Shown: positions 15,242 through 28,841 of the stretch, piece by piece
Numbering within the stretch: the stretch's first letter is position 1
Layout: each line of letters begins with the position of its first letter
Source of the DNA: CAVRRZ01 sp963723745
Lineage (GTDB): Bacteria; Actinomycetota; Actinomycetes; Mycobacteriales; Geodermatophilaceae
DNA: 64,000 nt
Assembly: GCA_963723745.1 (NCBI GenBank)
Contig: CAVRRZ010000001.1
Coordinates: 930,001 to 994,000 of the forward strand
Reading direction: 5' to 3'
Notes under the pieces: model-generated
Database searches by the model: none
What the model was told of the DNA's origin: nothing
Seen by the model: the letters and a program-made list of their open reading frames with translations, nothing else
Position numbers and translations under genes: made by a program

Positions 15242-15871
15242 ATGACGCTCGCGCACCAGCCGTCGATGTGGGATCTCGCCGACGAACCGGCCCTGGCGCC
15301 GCTGGCCGGCCGGGTGCAGCGGCACCAGCTCTCCCGGGGCGCCTGGGTCGACCACCTCGCCGGCTGGGTGACGGGCTCGGAGGCGGTCCTCGAGGTGCTC
15401 CTCGGCGACATCGGATGGCGCGCCGACCGCCGTCAGATGTACGAGCGCGAGGTCGTGGTTCCCCGCCTGCTGCGGTGGTACGGCGGGGACGAGGAGCTGC
15501 CACATCCCGTGCTGACCGACGCCCGCACCGCGCTCGACCGGCACTACGGCCCAGAGCTCGGTGAGCGATTCGTCAGTGCCGGAATGTGCCTCTACCGCGA
15601 CGGGCGCGACAGCGTGGCCTGGCACGGCGACCGGATCGGCCGCGGCCGATCCGCCGACACCATGGTCGCGATCGTCTCCTTCGGCTCACCGCGACCGCTG
15701 ATGCTCCGCCCGGTCGGGGGTGGCGCGTCCCTGCGCTTCCCGCTGGGCCACGGCGACCTCGTGGTCATGGGCGGCTCGTGCCAGCGCACCTGGGAGCACT
15801 GCATCCCCAAGACAGCCCGCGCGGTCGGCCCGCGGGTGAGCGTCCAGTTCCGCCCCCGCGGGGTCGCCTGA
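15242..15871 (+). CDS. alkB: AlkB-like Fe(II)/2-oxoglutarate-dependent DNA dealkylase
   Basis: A 209-residue dioxygenase. The iron triad is visible as His128 and Asp130 (WHGD) and His186 (WEHCIPK), and the 2-oxoglutarate/substrate arginines as Arg198 and Arg204 (RVSVQFRPR). AlkB proteins oxidatively remove alkyl groups from 1-methyladenine and 3-methylcytosine. It follows recQ by about 60 bp in the same direction but has its own promoter with a palindrome. No ada or ogt gene is nearby. The length is typical of bacterial AlkB homologues. Confidence 0.88.
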   Translation: MTLAHQPSMWDLADEPALAPLAGRVQRHQLSRGAWVDHLAGWVTGSEAVLEVLLGDIGWRADRRQMYEREVVVPRLLRWYGGDEELPHPVLTDARTALDRHYGPELGERFVSAGMCLYRDGRDSVAWHGDRIGRGRSADTMVAIVSFGSPRPLMLRPVGGGASLRFPLGHGDLVVMGGSCQRTWEHCIPKTARAVGPRVSVQFRPRGVA

Positions 15872-16224
15872 GCCGCGACCGCCCCCTCCGCTCCGACGTG
15901 ACGGGCGCCTCCCGGGGACCCCGTGCAGACCCCCTCGACGGTCGTGTAATGTTCCTTCTGCGCCGCGCGGCCCGGAAGGGTCGCCGGGCCGGACTCCCGG
16001 TCAGGGAGCAACCGGAAACCGGCGCGAGTTGGACACCAAGCCAGCAGTGAAGCCCGAGAGGGTGGAGTTGTTGTGCGTCCGCTCCTTGAGAACTCAACAG
16101 CGTGCCGAAAGTCAGTGCCAAGTAATAACCCCGTGCCGGGTGCCTTCGGGTGTCTGGTGGGGATTCCTTTGGTTGATTGATATCGAGAGTGCTAGCTCTC
16201 GGTTCTCAGCTGGTATCGAATTCA
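15872..16224 (+). promoter_or_regulatory. rrn operon promoter and leader
   Basis: No gene. The best promoter candidate is TAATGT (15947-15952) followed by TCCTTCTG, resembling actinobacterial rrn P1 starts; the -35 (about 15924-15929, TGCAGA) is weak. 15983-16024 is rich in short inverted repeats. 16081-16106 (CTCCTTGAGAACTCAACAGC) is the conserved leader element seen before many actinobacterial 16S genes and linked to antitermination and processing. A small hairpin CGAGAG/CTCTCG lies at about 16184-16201, just before mature 16S. Confidence 0.6.
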
Positions 16225-21366
<5,142 letters not shown>

Positions 21367-21411
21367 ACCCCCCAACAGGCGGGGCCCGGCGAGCCAGAAA
21401 CGAAGAAGCCT

Positions 21412-21431
21412 TCGCGTCCACTGTGCGGTTC
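21412..21431 (+). promoter_or_regulatory. 3' arm of the pre-23S processing stem
   Basis: Complementary (19/20) to 18122-18141 in the 16S-23S spacer, forming the long-range helix that encloses 23S rRNA. It lies in the 120-bp 23S-5S spacer, which holds no tRNA. Confidence 0.75.
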
Positions 21432-21486
21432 TGAACCCGCAACCACACCCGGCCCCTGGCAGGTGTGTGTTTGTCATGTTCACAGC

Positions 21487-21603
21487 GTTACGGCGGCCAT
21501 GGCGAGAGGGAAACGCCCGGTCTCATTCCGAACCCGGAAGCTAAGCCTCTCAGCGCCGATGGTACTGCCCTGGAGACGGGGTGGGAGAGTAGGACGCCGC
21601 CGG
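21487..21603 (+). rRNA. rrf: 5S ribosomal RNA
   Basis: About 117 nt, starting GTTACGGCGGCCATGGCG and ending GACGCCGCCGGAC, so the terminal helix I pairs. CCCGGTCTCATTCCGAACCC and GGTACTGCCCTGG are the conserved loop regions. It is the last gene of the rrn operon. Confidence 0.95.
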
Positions 21604-21614
21604 ACAACTCTTAC

Positions 21615-21650
21615 CGAAAGGGCCCCAGCCACCAGGCTGGGGCCCTTTCG
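21615..21650 (+). terminator. rrn operon terminator
   Basis: A 16-bp perfect stem (21615-21630 with 21635-21650) with a 4-nt loop, 11 bp after 5S. The 3' arm ends in CCCTTTCG. This is the strongest hairpin in the window. Confidence 0.9.
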
Positions 21651-21693
21651 CATGCCCGGCTGCCCCCGATCGTCCGTCACGAGAATGTCCCGC

Positions 21694-22806
21694 TCAGCGC
21701 GGCAGGCCGTACACCGCGAGGCTGCGTCCGCCGTCCCGGAGCAGCACCGCCGAGTCGTCGGGAAAGAGAGCCGAGCCGGGGTTCGGGGACAGGAACTCGT
21801 CGAGTTCGGCGAGCACGCTCGACCGGCCGTCGCGAATGGCCAGCAGGCGGTTCCGGATGTCAGCGGGGTCGTCGGCGCTCAGGTACTCGCCGAGGAGGAC
21901 GTCTCCGGTGTCGGTGACGTGGGGCCCGCCGATGTACGAGCCGATCTCGCCGCCGTTCTGGGTGAACGTCCTCGTCTGGATCGCGCCCTCCTGGCCGGCC
22001 GTCGTCTCGGGGTTCGCGAGCAGCCGGAGCGTGCCCGACGGGTCCCACTCCATCACCGTCTGGAAGGAGGTGATCGCGACCGTGCCCGACGGGGTCGCGG
22101 CGATCCCGCTGACCTTCGTCACGGGTGCCGACGTGGCGGGCCGGGGGAAGGTGCCGGGATCCGGCAGCGGGTATGCCTGGCCGTCGCCCTCGCCGGTGCC
22201 GACGACCGGCTCCAGCTCGCCGGAGGCCGTCACCCGCGACACGAGGAAGTCGGTGCCGACGAAGACATCCCCGGAATCGCTGACCGTGACCTCCGGCGCG
22301 TACCCGAAGCGGAGGGATGCCGAGGGGACGACGACCACGGTCGCCCAGTCGTCGGCGCCGGGCGTTCCCCGGACCAGGCGGAGCGCCGGCCGTTCGAAGA
22401 GATACAGCCGTCCCTCGTCGTCCGCCGCGACGGGGAACGCGTCGGCGGCGAGCGGCTGTCCGTCCACCGTCGGGAGCGGGACGGGTTCGCACGAGTCCAC
22501 ACGGAGGTGGAGGAGGCCCGGTTCGGGCTTCTCGGTCGCCCGCGCTTCCTCGTCGTTCTCGTCGACGGGGTTGAGGTCGTAGGACACGACGACGCTGCCG
22601 TCGGCGAGGACCGCACCGACGCCGATCGACGCGCCCTGGCGAAGATCGTCCCCCTCGATCACCGTGCGCGTTTCCCCGGGTGCGGGCAGAGGTCCGAGCC
22701 TGCACGTCGCTGCGGCCGGTTCCTGCTGCGCGTCCGCGGACGCGCACCCCGACAGCAAGGCAACCGCGAGCGCGGCGGCGGCCGTCCGCCGCCCGGTACA
22801 GGTCAT
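21694..22806 (-). CDS. Secreted lipoprotein, predicted beta-propeller-like
   Basis: A 370-residue exported protein. The signal peptide ends in a lipobox, ALLSGC, so Cys21 should be lipidated and the protein anchored outside the membrane. The mature part is acidic, low in lysine and made of repeated strand-turn units with Gly-Asp turns (for example SDSGDVFVGTDFLVSRVTAS, TPSGTVAITSF, TDTGDVLLGEYLS), suggesting an NHL/SMP30-like propeller. I do not recognise a specific family. It ends convergent to the rrn terminator and has no operon partner. Confidence 0.7.
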   Translation of the reverse strand: MTCTGRRTAAAALAVALLSGCASADAQQEPAAATCRLGPLPAPGETRTVIEGDDLRQGASIGVGAVLADGSVVVSYDLNPVDENDEEARATEKPEPGLLHLRVDSCEPVPLPTVDGQPLAADAFPVAADDEGRLYLFERPALRLVRGTPGADDWATVVVVPSASLRFGYAPEVTVSDSGDVFVGTDFLVSRVTASGELEPVVGTGEGDGQAYPLPDPGTFPRPATSAPVTKVSGIAATPSGTVAITSFQTVMEWDPSGTLRLLANPETTAGQEGAIQTRTFTQNGGEIGSYIGGPHVTDTGDVLLGEYLSADDPADIRNRLLAIRDGRSSVLAELDEFLSPNPGSALFPDDSAVLLRDGGRSLAVYGLPR

Positions 22807-22983
22807 GGCGGCATGATGCGCCTCCGACCAGGCCAGGACATGGTTCCGGTCCCTGCCGTTACCCGATCGGGGCCGTGGATTGCGCTACCCAGGTTCCGTG
22901 CTTGATCGCGATACAGCGCGGAGCCGGGCTCACCCCGGGAGTCCGTTTTGCGGTGCCCGTCGTCGGGAGCGTAAGTGTGCTGC

Positions 22984-24300
22984 ATGAGTCTCGTCGTCAG
23001 GTCTCGCCGCGTCATGCTGCCCGACGGCGAACGGGCCGCCGCCGTCCACACCGAGGGCGGCCGCATCGTCGCCGTGACCGGCTACGACGACGCACCCGCC
23101 GGCGCGGTCACCCTCGCGGACGACGAGGCGTTGCTGCCGGGCGTGGTCGACGCGCACGTCCACGTCAACGAGCCCGGGCGCACCGCGTGGGAGGGGTTCG
23201 CCTCCGCGACGCGGGCCGCCGCCGCCGGCGGCGTCACCACGATCGTGGACATGCCCCTCAACTCCGTGCCGCCCACGACGACCGTCGAGGCGTTGCACGT
23301 GAAACGCGCGGTGGCGGAGGGGCAGATCGCCGTCGACGTGGCGTTCTGGGGCGGCGCCGTGCCCGGCAACGCCGGGCAGCTCCGGCCGTTGCACGACGCC
23401 GGCGTCGTCGGCTTCAAGTGCTTCCTGCTCGACTCCGGCGTGCCCGAGTTCCCGCCCCTGGACGACGCCGGCCTGCGGGCGGCGCTGGCCGAGATCGCCG
23501 GCTTCGACGGGCTGCTGATCGCGCACGCCGAGGACGCGGCCACCATCGCGGCCGCCCCCGCCCCCGGGGGGACCAGCTACCTCGACTTCCTCGCCTCCCG
23601 GCCGCCCGAGTCCGAGGAGGCCGCCATCGCCGGCCTGATCGCCGCCGCCCGCGACACCGGCGCCCGCGTGCACGTGGTCCACCTCGCCGACGGCGACGCC
23701 CTGCCGCTGCTGCGCCGGGCCCGCGCGGACGGCGTCCGCATCACCGTGGAGACCTGCCCGCACTACCTGACCTTCGCCGCCGAGCAGGTGCCCGAGGGGG
23801 CGACGGCCTTCAAGTGCTGCCCGCCGATCCGCGAGCAGGGTCACCGCGACGCGTTGTGGGCCGGCCTGCGCGACGGGGACGTCGACCTCGTCGTCAGCGA
23901 CCACTCGCCCTGCACGGCGGATCTCAAGCGGCTGGACGTCGGTGACTTCGGGGTCGCGTGGGGCGGCATCTCCTCGCTGCAGATCTCGCTGCCGGCCGTC
24001 TGGACCGGGGCCCGCGAGCGTGGGATCGGCCTCGACCGCGTGGTCGCCTGGATGGCCGAGGCCCCGGCGCGGCTGGCGGGCCTGGGCGGCAAGGGCGCGA
24101 TCGCCGTCGGCAGGGACGCCGACCTGGTCGCCTTCGCACCCGACGAGCGGTTCACGGTCGGCCGGCTCGAGCACCGCAACGACGTCACCCCCTACGCGGG
24201 CCTCGAGCTCGACGGCGTCGTCCGGCGGACCTGGCTCCGCGGCGAGCCCGCGGACGGCGAGCCGCGCGGCCGGCTGCTCGTCCGGGACGTGCGAGAGTGA
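22984..24300 (+). CDS. allB: Allantoinase
   Basis: A 438-residue amidohydrolase that opens allantoin to allantoate. The HxH metal motif sits in DAHVHVNEPGR, the carboxylated-lysine position in VGFKCFLLDSG, further ligands in LIAHAED and VHVVHLAD, and the late Asp in VVSDHSPC. EPGRTAWEGF and HYLTFAAEQVP are typical of AllB rather than dihydropyrimidinase. The ATG at 22984 is preferred to the GTG three codons earlier; no good ribosome binding site is present. It is the first gene of the allantoin/8-oxoguanine set. Confidence 0.9.
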   Translation: MSLVVRSRRVMLPDGERAAAVHTEGGRIVAVTGYDDAPAGAVTLADDEALLPGVVDAHVHVNEPGRTAWEGFASATRAAAAGGVTTIVDMPLNSVPPTTTVEALHVKRAVAEGQIAVDVAFWGGAVPGNAGQLRPLHDAGVVGFKCFLLDSGVPEFPPLDDAGLRAALAEIAGFDGLLIAHAEDAATIAAAPAPGGTSYLDFLASRPPESEEAAIAGLIAAARDTGARVHVVHLADGDALPLLRRARADGVRITVETCPHYLTFAAEQVPEGATAFKCCPPIREQGHRDALWAGLRDGDVDLVVSDHSPCTADLKRLDVGDFGVAWGGISSLQISLPAVWTGARERGIGLDRVVAWMAEAPARLAGLGGKGAIAVGRDADLVAFAPDERFTVGRLEHRNDVTPYAGLELDGVVRRTWLRGEPADGEPRGRLLVRDVRE

Positions 24301-24312
24301 CCCAGCCCACCA

Positions 24313-24332
24313 GCCCGCCCGCCCGCCCGCCC
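24313..24332. repeat. (GCCC)5 microsatellite between allB and alc
   Basis: Five tandem GCCC units in the 55-bp gap between allantoinase and allantoicase. Length changes would alter only spacing, not reading frames. Confidence 0.7.
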
Positions 24333-24355
24333 GCCGCCTGCCGTCAGGGAGCCCG

Positions 24356-25471
24356 ATGTCCGACTGGACCCACCTGCCCGACCTGGCCGGGCGTGCTCTG
24401 GGCGGCGCGGTGATCTGCGCCGACGACGAGTTCTTCGCGGCCAAGGAGAACCTGGTCAGGGACGAGCCGCCGGCCGCGCGCACCGAGTTCGGGCACAAGG
24501 GCAAGGAGTACGACGGCTGGGAGACCCGGCGTCGCCGATCACCGGGGCACGACTGGGCGATCGTCCGGCTCGGTGCACCCGGGATCGTGGCCGGTGTCGT
24601 CATCGACACGGCCTTCTTCACCGGCAACTACCCGCCCCGCGCCTCGCTCGAGGGGGCGGCCGTCGAGGGGCACCCGTCGGCCGCCGAGGTGGAGCGGGCC
24701 GACTGGCAGCCGCTGCTGCCGGTCTCCGACCTCGCCGGCGACACGGCCAACGCCTTCGCCGTCGAGTCCGACCGGCGGGTGACGCACGTGCGGCTCGCCA
24801 TCCATCCCGACGGAGGCGTCGCGCGGCTCCGGGTGCACGGCACCGTGGTGCCCGACCCGCGCCCGCTGGACGCCGGCCCGTTCGACCTCGCCGCCCTCGA
24901 GAACGGGGGCCGGGTCAGCGGGGTCAGCAACGAGTTCTTCGGCCGGCCGGCCCAGCTGATCGCGCCGGGCCTGACCCGCTCGATGGGCGAGGGCTGGGAG
25001 ACCGCCCGCCGCCGGGACAGCGGCAACGACTGGGTGGAGGTGACGCTGGCGTGCGAGGGCAGCGTCGCCCTCGCCGAGCTCGACACGTCCTACTTTCTCG
25101 GCAACGCCCCCGGCTCGGCCTCGCTGACCGGCATCGGCCCCGACGGTGAGGTGACGCTGCTGCCGCGCACCCGGCTGCAGCCCGACACCCGGCACCGGTT
25201 CGTGCTCGGCGACGCCCCGGGGGTCGATCGGGTGCGGCTCGACGTCTTCCCGGACGGCGGGCTGGCGCGGCTGCGGCTGTGGGGCCGGCCCACCAGCCGC
25301 GGCCGCGAGCAGCTCGGACGCCGGTGGTTCGACGCGCTGCCCGACGTCCAGGCGCTGGAGGTGCTCGGCTCGGTCGGCGTGAGCCCGCGGGAGGCGGGGC
25401 AGCTCGTCGGCGCCCGGCCGCTCGGCGCGGAGGTGCCCGGCGAGGTGGCCCGGCTGGTGCTCGGCCGATGA
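24356..25471 (+). CDS. alc: Allantoicase
   Basis: A 371-residue enzyme converting allantoate to ureidoglycolate and urea. It has the family's duplicated jelly-roll architecture: repeat 1 (about 10-165; DDEFFAAKENL, GWETRRRR, DWAIVRLG, TAFFTGNYPP) and repeat 2 (about 185-325; SNEFFGRPAQL, GWETARRR, DWVEVTLA, TSYFLGNAPG). A short helical tail (FDALPDVQALEVLGS) follows. CAGGGAG precedes the ATG. It overlaps the next gene by ATGA, so the two are translationally coupled. Confidence 0.92.
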   Translation: MSDWTHLPDLAGRALGGAVICADDEFFAAKENLVRDEPPAARTEFGHKGKEYDGWETRRRRSPGHDWAIVRLGAPGIVAGVVIDTAFFTGNYPPRASLEGAAVEGHPSAAEVERADWQPLLPVSDLAGDTANAFAVESDRRVTHVRLAIHPDGGVARLRVHGTVVPDPRPLDAGPFDLAALENGGRVSGVSNEFFGRPAQLIAPGLTRSMGEGWETARRRDSGNDWVEVTLACEGSVALAELDTSYFLGNAPGSASLTGIGPDGEVTLLPRTRLQPDTRHRFVLGDAPGVDRVRLDVFPDGGLARLRLWGRPTSRGREQLGRRWFDALPDVQALEVLGSVGVSPREAGQLVGARPLGAEVPGEVARLVLGR

Positions 25472-26886
25472 GCGGCGGGGTTCCGGCGCCGGTCGATCTG
25501 CTCGTCACCGGCGCGGAGATGATCGCCACCGTCGACGACGATCGCCGCGAGATCGCCGGCGGCTGGGTGGCGGTGAGCGGCGGTGCGATCAGCGCGCTGG
25601 GGAGGCCCGGTGACCCGCAGCCCGCAGCGGCGCGCACCGTCGACGTCGGGGGCTGCCTGGTCACACCCGGGCTGGTCAACACCCACCACCACCTGTACCA
25701 GAACCTGACCCGCGCCTTCGCCCCCGCGCTGACCGGCGGGCTCTTCGACTGGCTGGTCACGCTCTACCCGCTGTGGGCGCGGCTCGACGAGGAGGCGGCC
25801 TACGTCAGCGCCTACGTCGGGCTCACCGAGCTCGCCCTGTCGGGCTGCACGACCTCGACCGACCATCTCTACGTGCACCCGCGCGGTGCCGGCGACCTGA
25901 TCACCGCCGAGGTGCGCGCCGCCCGCGATCTCGGCGTCCGGTTCCACCCCACGCGCGGGTCGATGTCGCTGTCGGTGAAGGACGGCGGGCTGCCGCCGGA
26001 CTCCGTCGTCCAGGACGACGACGAGATCCTCGCGGACTCGACGCGACTGGTGGGCCTGCACCACGACCGCTCCCCCGGCGCGATGACCCGCATCGCCCTG
26101 GCCCCCTGCTCGCCGTTCAGCGTCTCGACGTCGCTGATGACCCGGACGGCCGAACTCGCCGAGCGGCTCGACGTCCGGCTGCACACCCACCTGTGCGAGA
26201 CGCAGGACGAGGACGCGTTCTGCCTGGAGCGCTTCGGCCGCCGGCCGGTCGAGTACCTGGCCGACGTCGGCTGGATGAGCGACCGGGTGTGGCTGGCGCA
26301 CGTCGTCTGGCCCTCGCCCGCGGAGGTGCAGCGGCTGGGCGCCGCGTGCGTCGGGGCGGCGCACTGCCCGTCGTCCAACATGATCCTGGGCAGCGGTCTG
26401 GCGCCGGTGCGGGAACTCCGCGCCGCCGGGGCTCCGGTGGGTCTCGGCGTCGACGGCTCGTCGTCGGCCGACTGCGCCTCGCTGTGGCTGGAGGCCCGGA
26501 CGGCGATGCTCCAGGGCAAGCTGCGGCACGGTGCGGCGGCGATGTCGGCGCGGGACGCCCTCGAGGTCGCCACGCGCGGCGGTGCCGCGTGCCTGGGCCG
26601 GACCGGGGAGATCGGCCAGCTGTCGGTCGGTGCCTGCGCGGACATCGCCGTCTGGTCGCTCGAGGGCGTCGCCTACGCCGGCGCGCTCAGCGACCCCGTC
26701 GAGGCCTGGCTGCGCAGCGGGCCCACGGCGGCCCGGCACACGATCGTCGCCGGGGAGTTCGTGGTCGAGGACGGCGTCCCGGTGCGGGCGGGCCTCGACG
26801 AGCAGCTCGCCGTCCACCGCCGCGTCTCCGCCCGCCTCCAGGCAATGGAAGCTTTACCTACGTATTCGGGCCCAGAACGTAGGTAA
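25468..26886 (+). CDS. 8-oxoguanine deaminase (AtzA/TrzN-type amidohydrolase)
   Basis: A 472-residue amidohydrolase that would convert 8-oxoguanine to urate. Metal ligands: NTHHHLYQNL (HxH), HTHLCETQDED, LAHVVW and GVDGSSSAD. The segments FHPTRGSMSLS, ALAPCSPFSV and AHCPSSNM are characteristic of 8-oxoguanine deaminases. Coupled to allantoicase by ATGA. The last 14 codons (from AMEALPTYSG) and the stop lie inside an inverted repeat (26841-26899), so the native C-terminus appears to have been replaced at about residue 458. Catalytic parts are unaffected. Confidence 0.87.
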   Translation: MSGGVPAPVDLLVTGAEMIATVDDDRREIAGGWVAVSGGAISALGRPGDPQPAAARTVDVGGCLVTPGLVNTHHHLYQNLTRAFAPALTGGLFDWLVTLYPLWARLDEEAAYVSAYVGLTELALSGCTTSTDHLYVHPRGAGDLITAEVRAARDLGVRFHPTRGSMSLSVKDGGLPPDSVVQDDDEILADSTRLVGLHHDRSPGAMTRIALAPCSPFSVSTSLMTRTAELAERLDVRLHTHLCETQDEDAFCLERFGRRPVEYLADVGWMSDRVWLAHVVWPSPAEVQRLGAACVGAAHCPSSNMILGSGLAPVRELRAAGAPVGLGVDGSSSADCASLWLEARTAMLQGKLRHGAAAMSARDALEVATRGGAACLGRTGEIGQLSVGACADIAVWSLEGVAYAGALSDPVEAWLRSGPTAARHTIVAGEFVVEDGVPVRAGLDEQLAVHRRVSARLQAMEALPTYSGPERR

Positions 26887-26899
26887 AGCTTCCATTGCC
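26841..26899. repeat. Dispersed long inverted repeat, copy 1
   Basis: Two perfect 23-bp arms (26841-26863 and 26877-26899) flank a 13-nt centre. A second copy is at 53089-53147. The arms contain AAGCTT and are AT-rich compared with the surrounding ~75% GC. It lies between two convergent genes and overlaps the end of the deaminase gene. It could act as a bidirectional terminator, and its REP/MITE-like character is inferred from the second copy. Confidence 0.85.
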
Positions 26900-26915
26900 C
26901 CGGGGGGTCGAGGGG

Positions 26916-28037
26916 CTACAGGGCGGCGGCGAGGGCCTCGAGCTCGTCGGGCAGGACGTCGAGGTGCGGGGAGACGCGCAGCACCGGGCCGGTCAGCTCG
27001 CCGGGCGCGCGCTGCTGCTCGATCGCGGTGGTCACGATGCCGTGCTCGGCCAGCAGCCGGGCCCGCGTCGCCCGGACGTCGACTCCGTCGGGCGGGCGCA
27101 GGGTCGTGGTGGCGCTCGGCTCGTCCGCGGGCTCGACCACCCGCCAGCCGGCGACCCCGTCCAGCACCGACCGGGTCAGGGCCCCGACGGCGGCCAGGCA
27201 CTCGTGCACGCGGTCCGGGCCGGCCGCGACGTGCTCCCCGACCGCCAGGACCAGCCCCACCCGGCCCGCGACGTGCGCCTCACCCGATTCGAAGGCCCGC
27301 ATCGGCGGCACGCCCGCCGGCTCCGGCAGCGCGGGCGTCAGCTCGGCGGCCAGCGACGGCCGCGCGCACAGGACGCCGACCCCGCGCGGCCCGGCCAGCC
27401 ACTTGCGCGAGGTGGAGTAGACGACGTCCGCCCCGACGTCGGTGCCGGTGTGGCCGAGCGACTGGGCGGCGTCGAGCACCAGCGGCACCCCGGCGGCGCG
27501 GCACAGTGCGGCCACCCCGGCCGCCGGCTGGACGACGCCGCGGTGGCTGCCGATGTGCGTCAGGTGCACGAACCGTGGCGGCTCGCCGGCCAGCAGCCGT
27601 TCGACGCCCTCGAGGTCGGCGCGCCCGTCGCCGTCGACCGGAACGGGCACCGGACGCAGGCCGAAGGTGCGCAGCTGGGCGACGTTGGGCGCGTACTCGC
27701 CGGGCAGGCAGGCCACCCGCGACCCGGCCGGCAGCCGCCAGCCGATGAGCAGCGCGACCAGGGCCGCCTGCGCCGACTCGACGAAGGCGACGTCGGCGGC
27801 GGCCATGCCGACCAGCCCGCCGAGCACCGAACGGCCCTGCTGGAGCAGGTCGTCGGCGGCCGCCTCGGCGACGTATCCGCCCAGTTCGGCCTCGTGCCGG
27901 GGATGCAGCGCCGTCGCCTCGAGCACCTTGGTGCTCTGCCGGCTGCACGCCGCCGTGTCGAGGTGCTTGCCGGCCGGTCGGGGCCGGGCGGCTCGCCAGG
28001 CAGCGCCGAGGTCCTCGAAGGGCAGCGGCGACGTCAC
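26916..28037 (-). CDS. EgtE-like PLP-dependent class V aminotransferase fold enzyme
   Basis: A 373-residue fold-type I PLP enzyme. The PLP lysine is in YSTSRKWLAGPRGVG, with DAAQSLGH (the Asp that binds the pyridine nitrogen) and HLTHIGSHRG before it. The N-terminal DTAACSRQS and ELGGYVAEAA segments resemble actinobacterial EgtE, the C-S lyase of ergothioneine synthesis, but no egtABCD gene is in the window, so an isopenicillin-N-epimerase-like or cysteine desulfurase-like role is possible. The GTG start follows a TAGCGT box by 7 bp (28045-28050), so it can be transcribed apart from the anti-sigma gene upstream. Confidence 0.7.
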   Translation of the reverse strand: MTSPLPFEDLGAAWRAARPRPAGKHLDTAACSRQSTKVLEATALHPRHEAELGGYVAEAAADDLLQQGRSVLGGLVGMAAADVAFVESAQAALVALLIGWRLPAGSRVACLPGEYAPNVAQLRTFGLRPVPVPVDGDGRADLEGVERLLAGEPPRFVHLTHIGSHRGVVQPAAGVAALCRAAGVPLVLDAAQSLGHTGTDVGADVVYSTSRKWLAGPRGVGVLCARPSLAAELTPALPEPAGVPPMRAFESGEAHVAGRVGLVLAVGEHVAAGPDRVHECLAAVGALTRSVLDGVAGWRVVEPADEPSATTTLRPPDGVDVRATRARLLAEHGIVTTAIEQQRAPGELTGPVLRVSPHLDVLPDELEALAAAL

Positions 28038-28044
28038 CCGGGAG

Positions 28045-28050
28045 ACGCTA
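28045..28050 (-). promoter_or_regulatory. -10 box TAGCGT of the EgtE-like gene
   Basis: Seven bp before the GTG start on the minus strand and inside the short gap to the anti-sigma stop, suggesting a leaderless promoter. Confidence 0.4.
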
Positions 28051-28055
28051 GACGT

Positions 28056-28841
28056 TCAGCTGTCCAGGATTCCGCGGGCCACGGAGACACCCGAGTGCGT
28101 CGGGTCGCCGTCCAGGGGCTCGACGGAGACGTCGACGACCGGGTAGGCGTCGAGGTCGATGCCCGGCGGCAGCTCGAGCGTGCTGGTGCCGGCCTTGACC
28201 ACACCGATCGAGAACATCTCCTGCGCGTCCGGCTCGAGCAGCCAGACCTCGTAGTAGCCCTCGTCGGTGTCGGGCGCCTCGAGGTCGACCTGCAGCAGCC
28301 GTGCCCCGTCCCGCTCGATCACCGCGGCGTTGCCCAGCGCGCCGCGGTCGTCGAGGGGCTCGAGCTCGGTGGCGACCAGTTCGTCGCCGGATTCGCGGTC
28401 GGACAGGGCCACCGCACCGGCGCCGACGGCGGCACCGACCAGGAGCGAGGCAGCGACGGCCAGCAGCATCCGGCCCCGGCGCGGCCGGAACGGGAGGACG
28501 ACGCCGTCGACCTCGGCCGGCGCGCCCCGGACGGCGGGACCGTGGGCGGCGGGAACCTGGGCGGCGGGGGGACCTGGGCTTGCCGGCGTGGCGACCACGT
28601 CGGCTCGTGGCGTGGTCGAGACCCCGGTGGCGGCGGCGATCGCGCTCCACACCGCGGGCGGCGGTGCCACGGCGCCCGACGGGGCGGCCAGTTCCGGGAC
28701 GGCGAGGGCGTCGACGCTGCGGCGCAGCGAGGTCACCTCGGCCTGGCAGTCGGCGCACCGCGCCAGGTGCGCCGCGTCTCCCTCGGGCAGGGACTCGCGG
28801 AGGGCGGCCAGCGCCAGCGTCTCAGGCGTGCAGTGCGGCAC
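28056..28841 (-). CDS. Anti-sigma factor (RskA-like, zinc-finger ZAS domain)
   Basis: A 261-residue membrane protein. The cytoplasmic N-terminus carries the zinc anti-sigma motif HLARCADC (Hx3Cx2C), a Pro/Ala-rich linker follows, then one transmembrane helix (about 125-146, MLLAVAASLLVGAAVGAGAV). The extracellular part (about 150-261) matches the RskA domain (GYYEVWLLEP, DVSVEPLDGDPTHSG). Its GTG start overlaps the end of the sigma gene by 20 bp, the usual coupling of an ECF sigma factor to its inhibitor. Release would follow proteolysis on the outside. Confidence 0.88.
   Translation of the reverse strand: MPHCTPETLALAALRESLPEGDAAHLARCADCQAEVTSLRRSVDALAVPELAAPSGAVAPPPAVWSAIAAATGVSTTPRADVVATPASPGPPAAQVPAAHGPAVRGAPAEVDGVVLPFRPRRGRMLLAVAASLLVGAAVGAGAVALSDRESGDELVATELEPLDDRGALGNAAVIERDGARLLQVDLEAPDTDEGYYEVWLLEPDAQEMFSIGVVKAGTSTLELPPGIDLDAYPVVDVSVEPLDGDPTHSGVSVARGILDS

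Noticed and set aside
15313..15503. Minus-strand frames antisense to alkB and recQ (open from 11973 to 15503)
   Set aside because: No domain signatures outside the PHP gene's different frame; both opposing genes have complete catalytic motifs.
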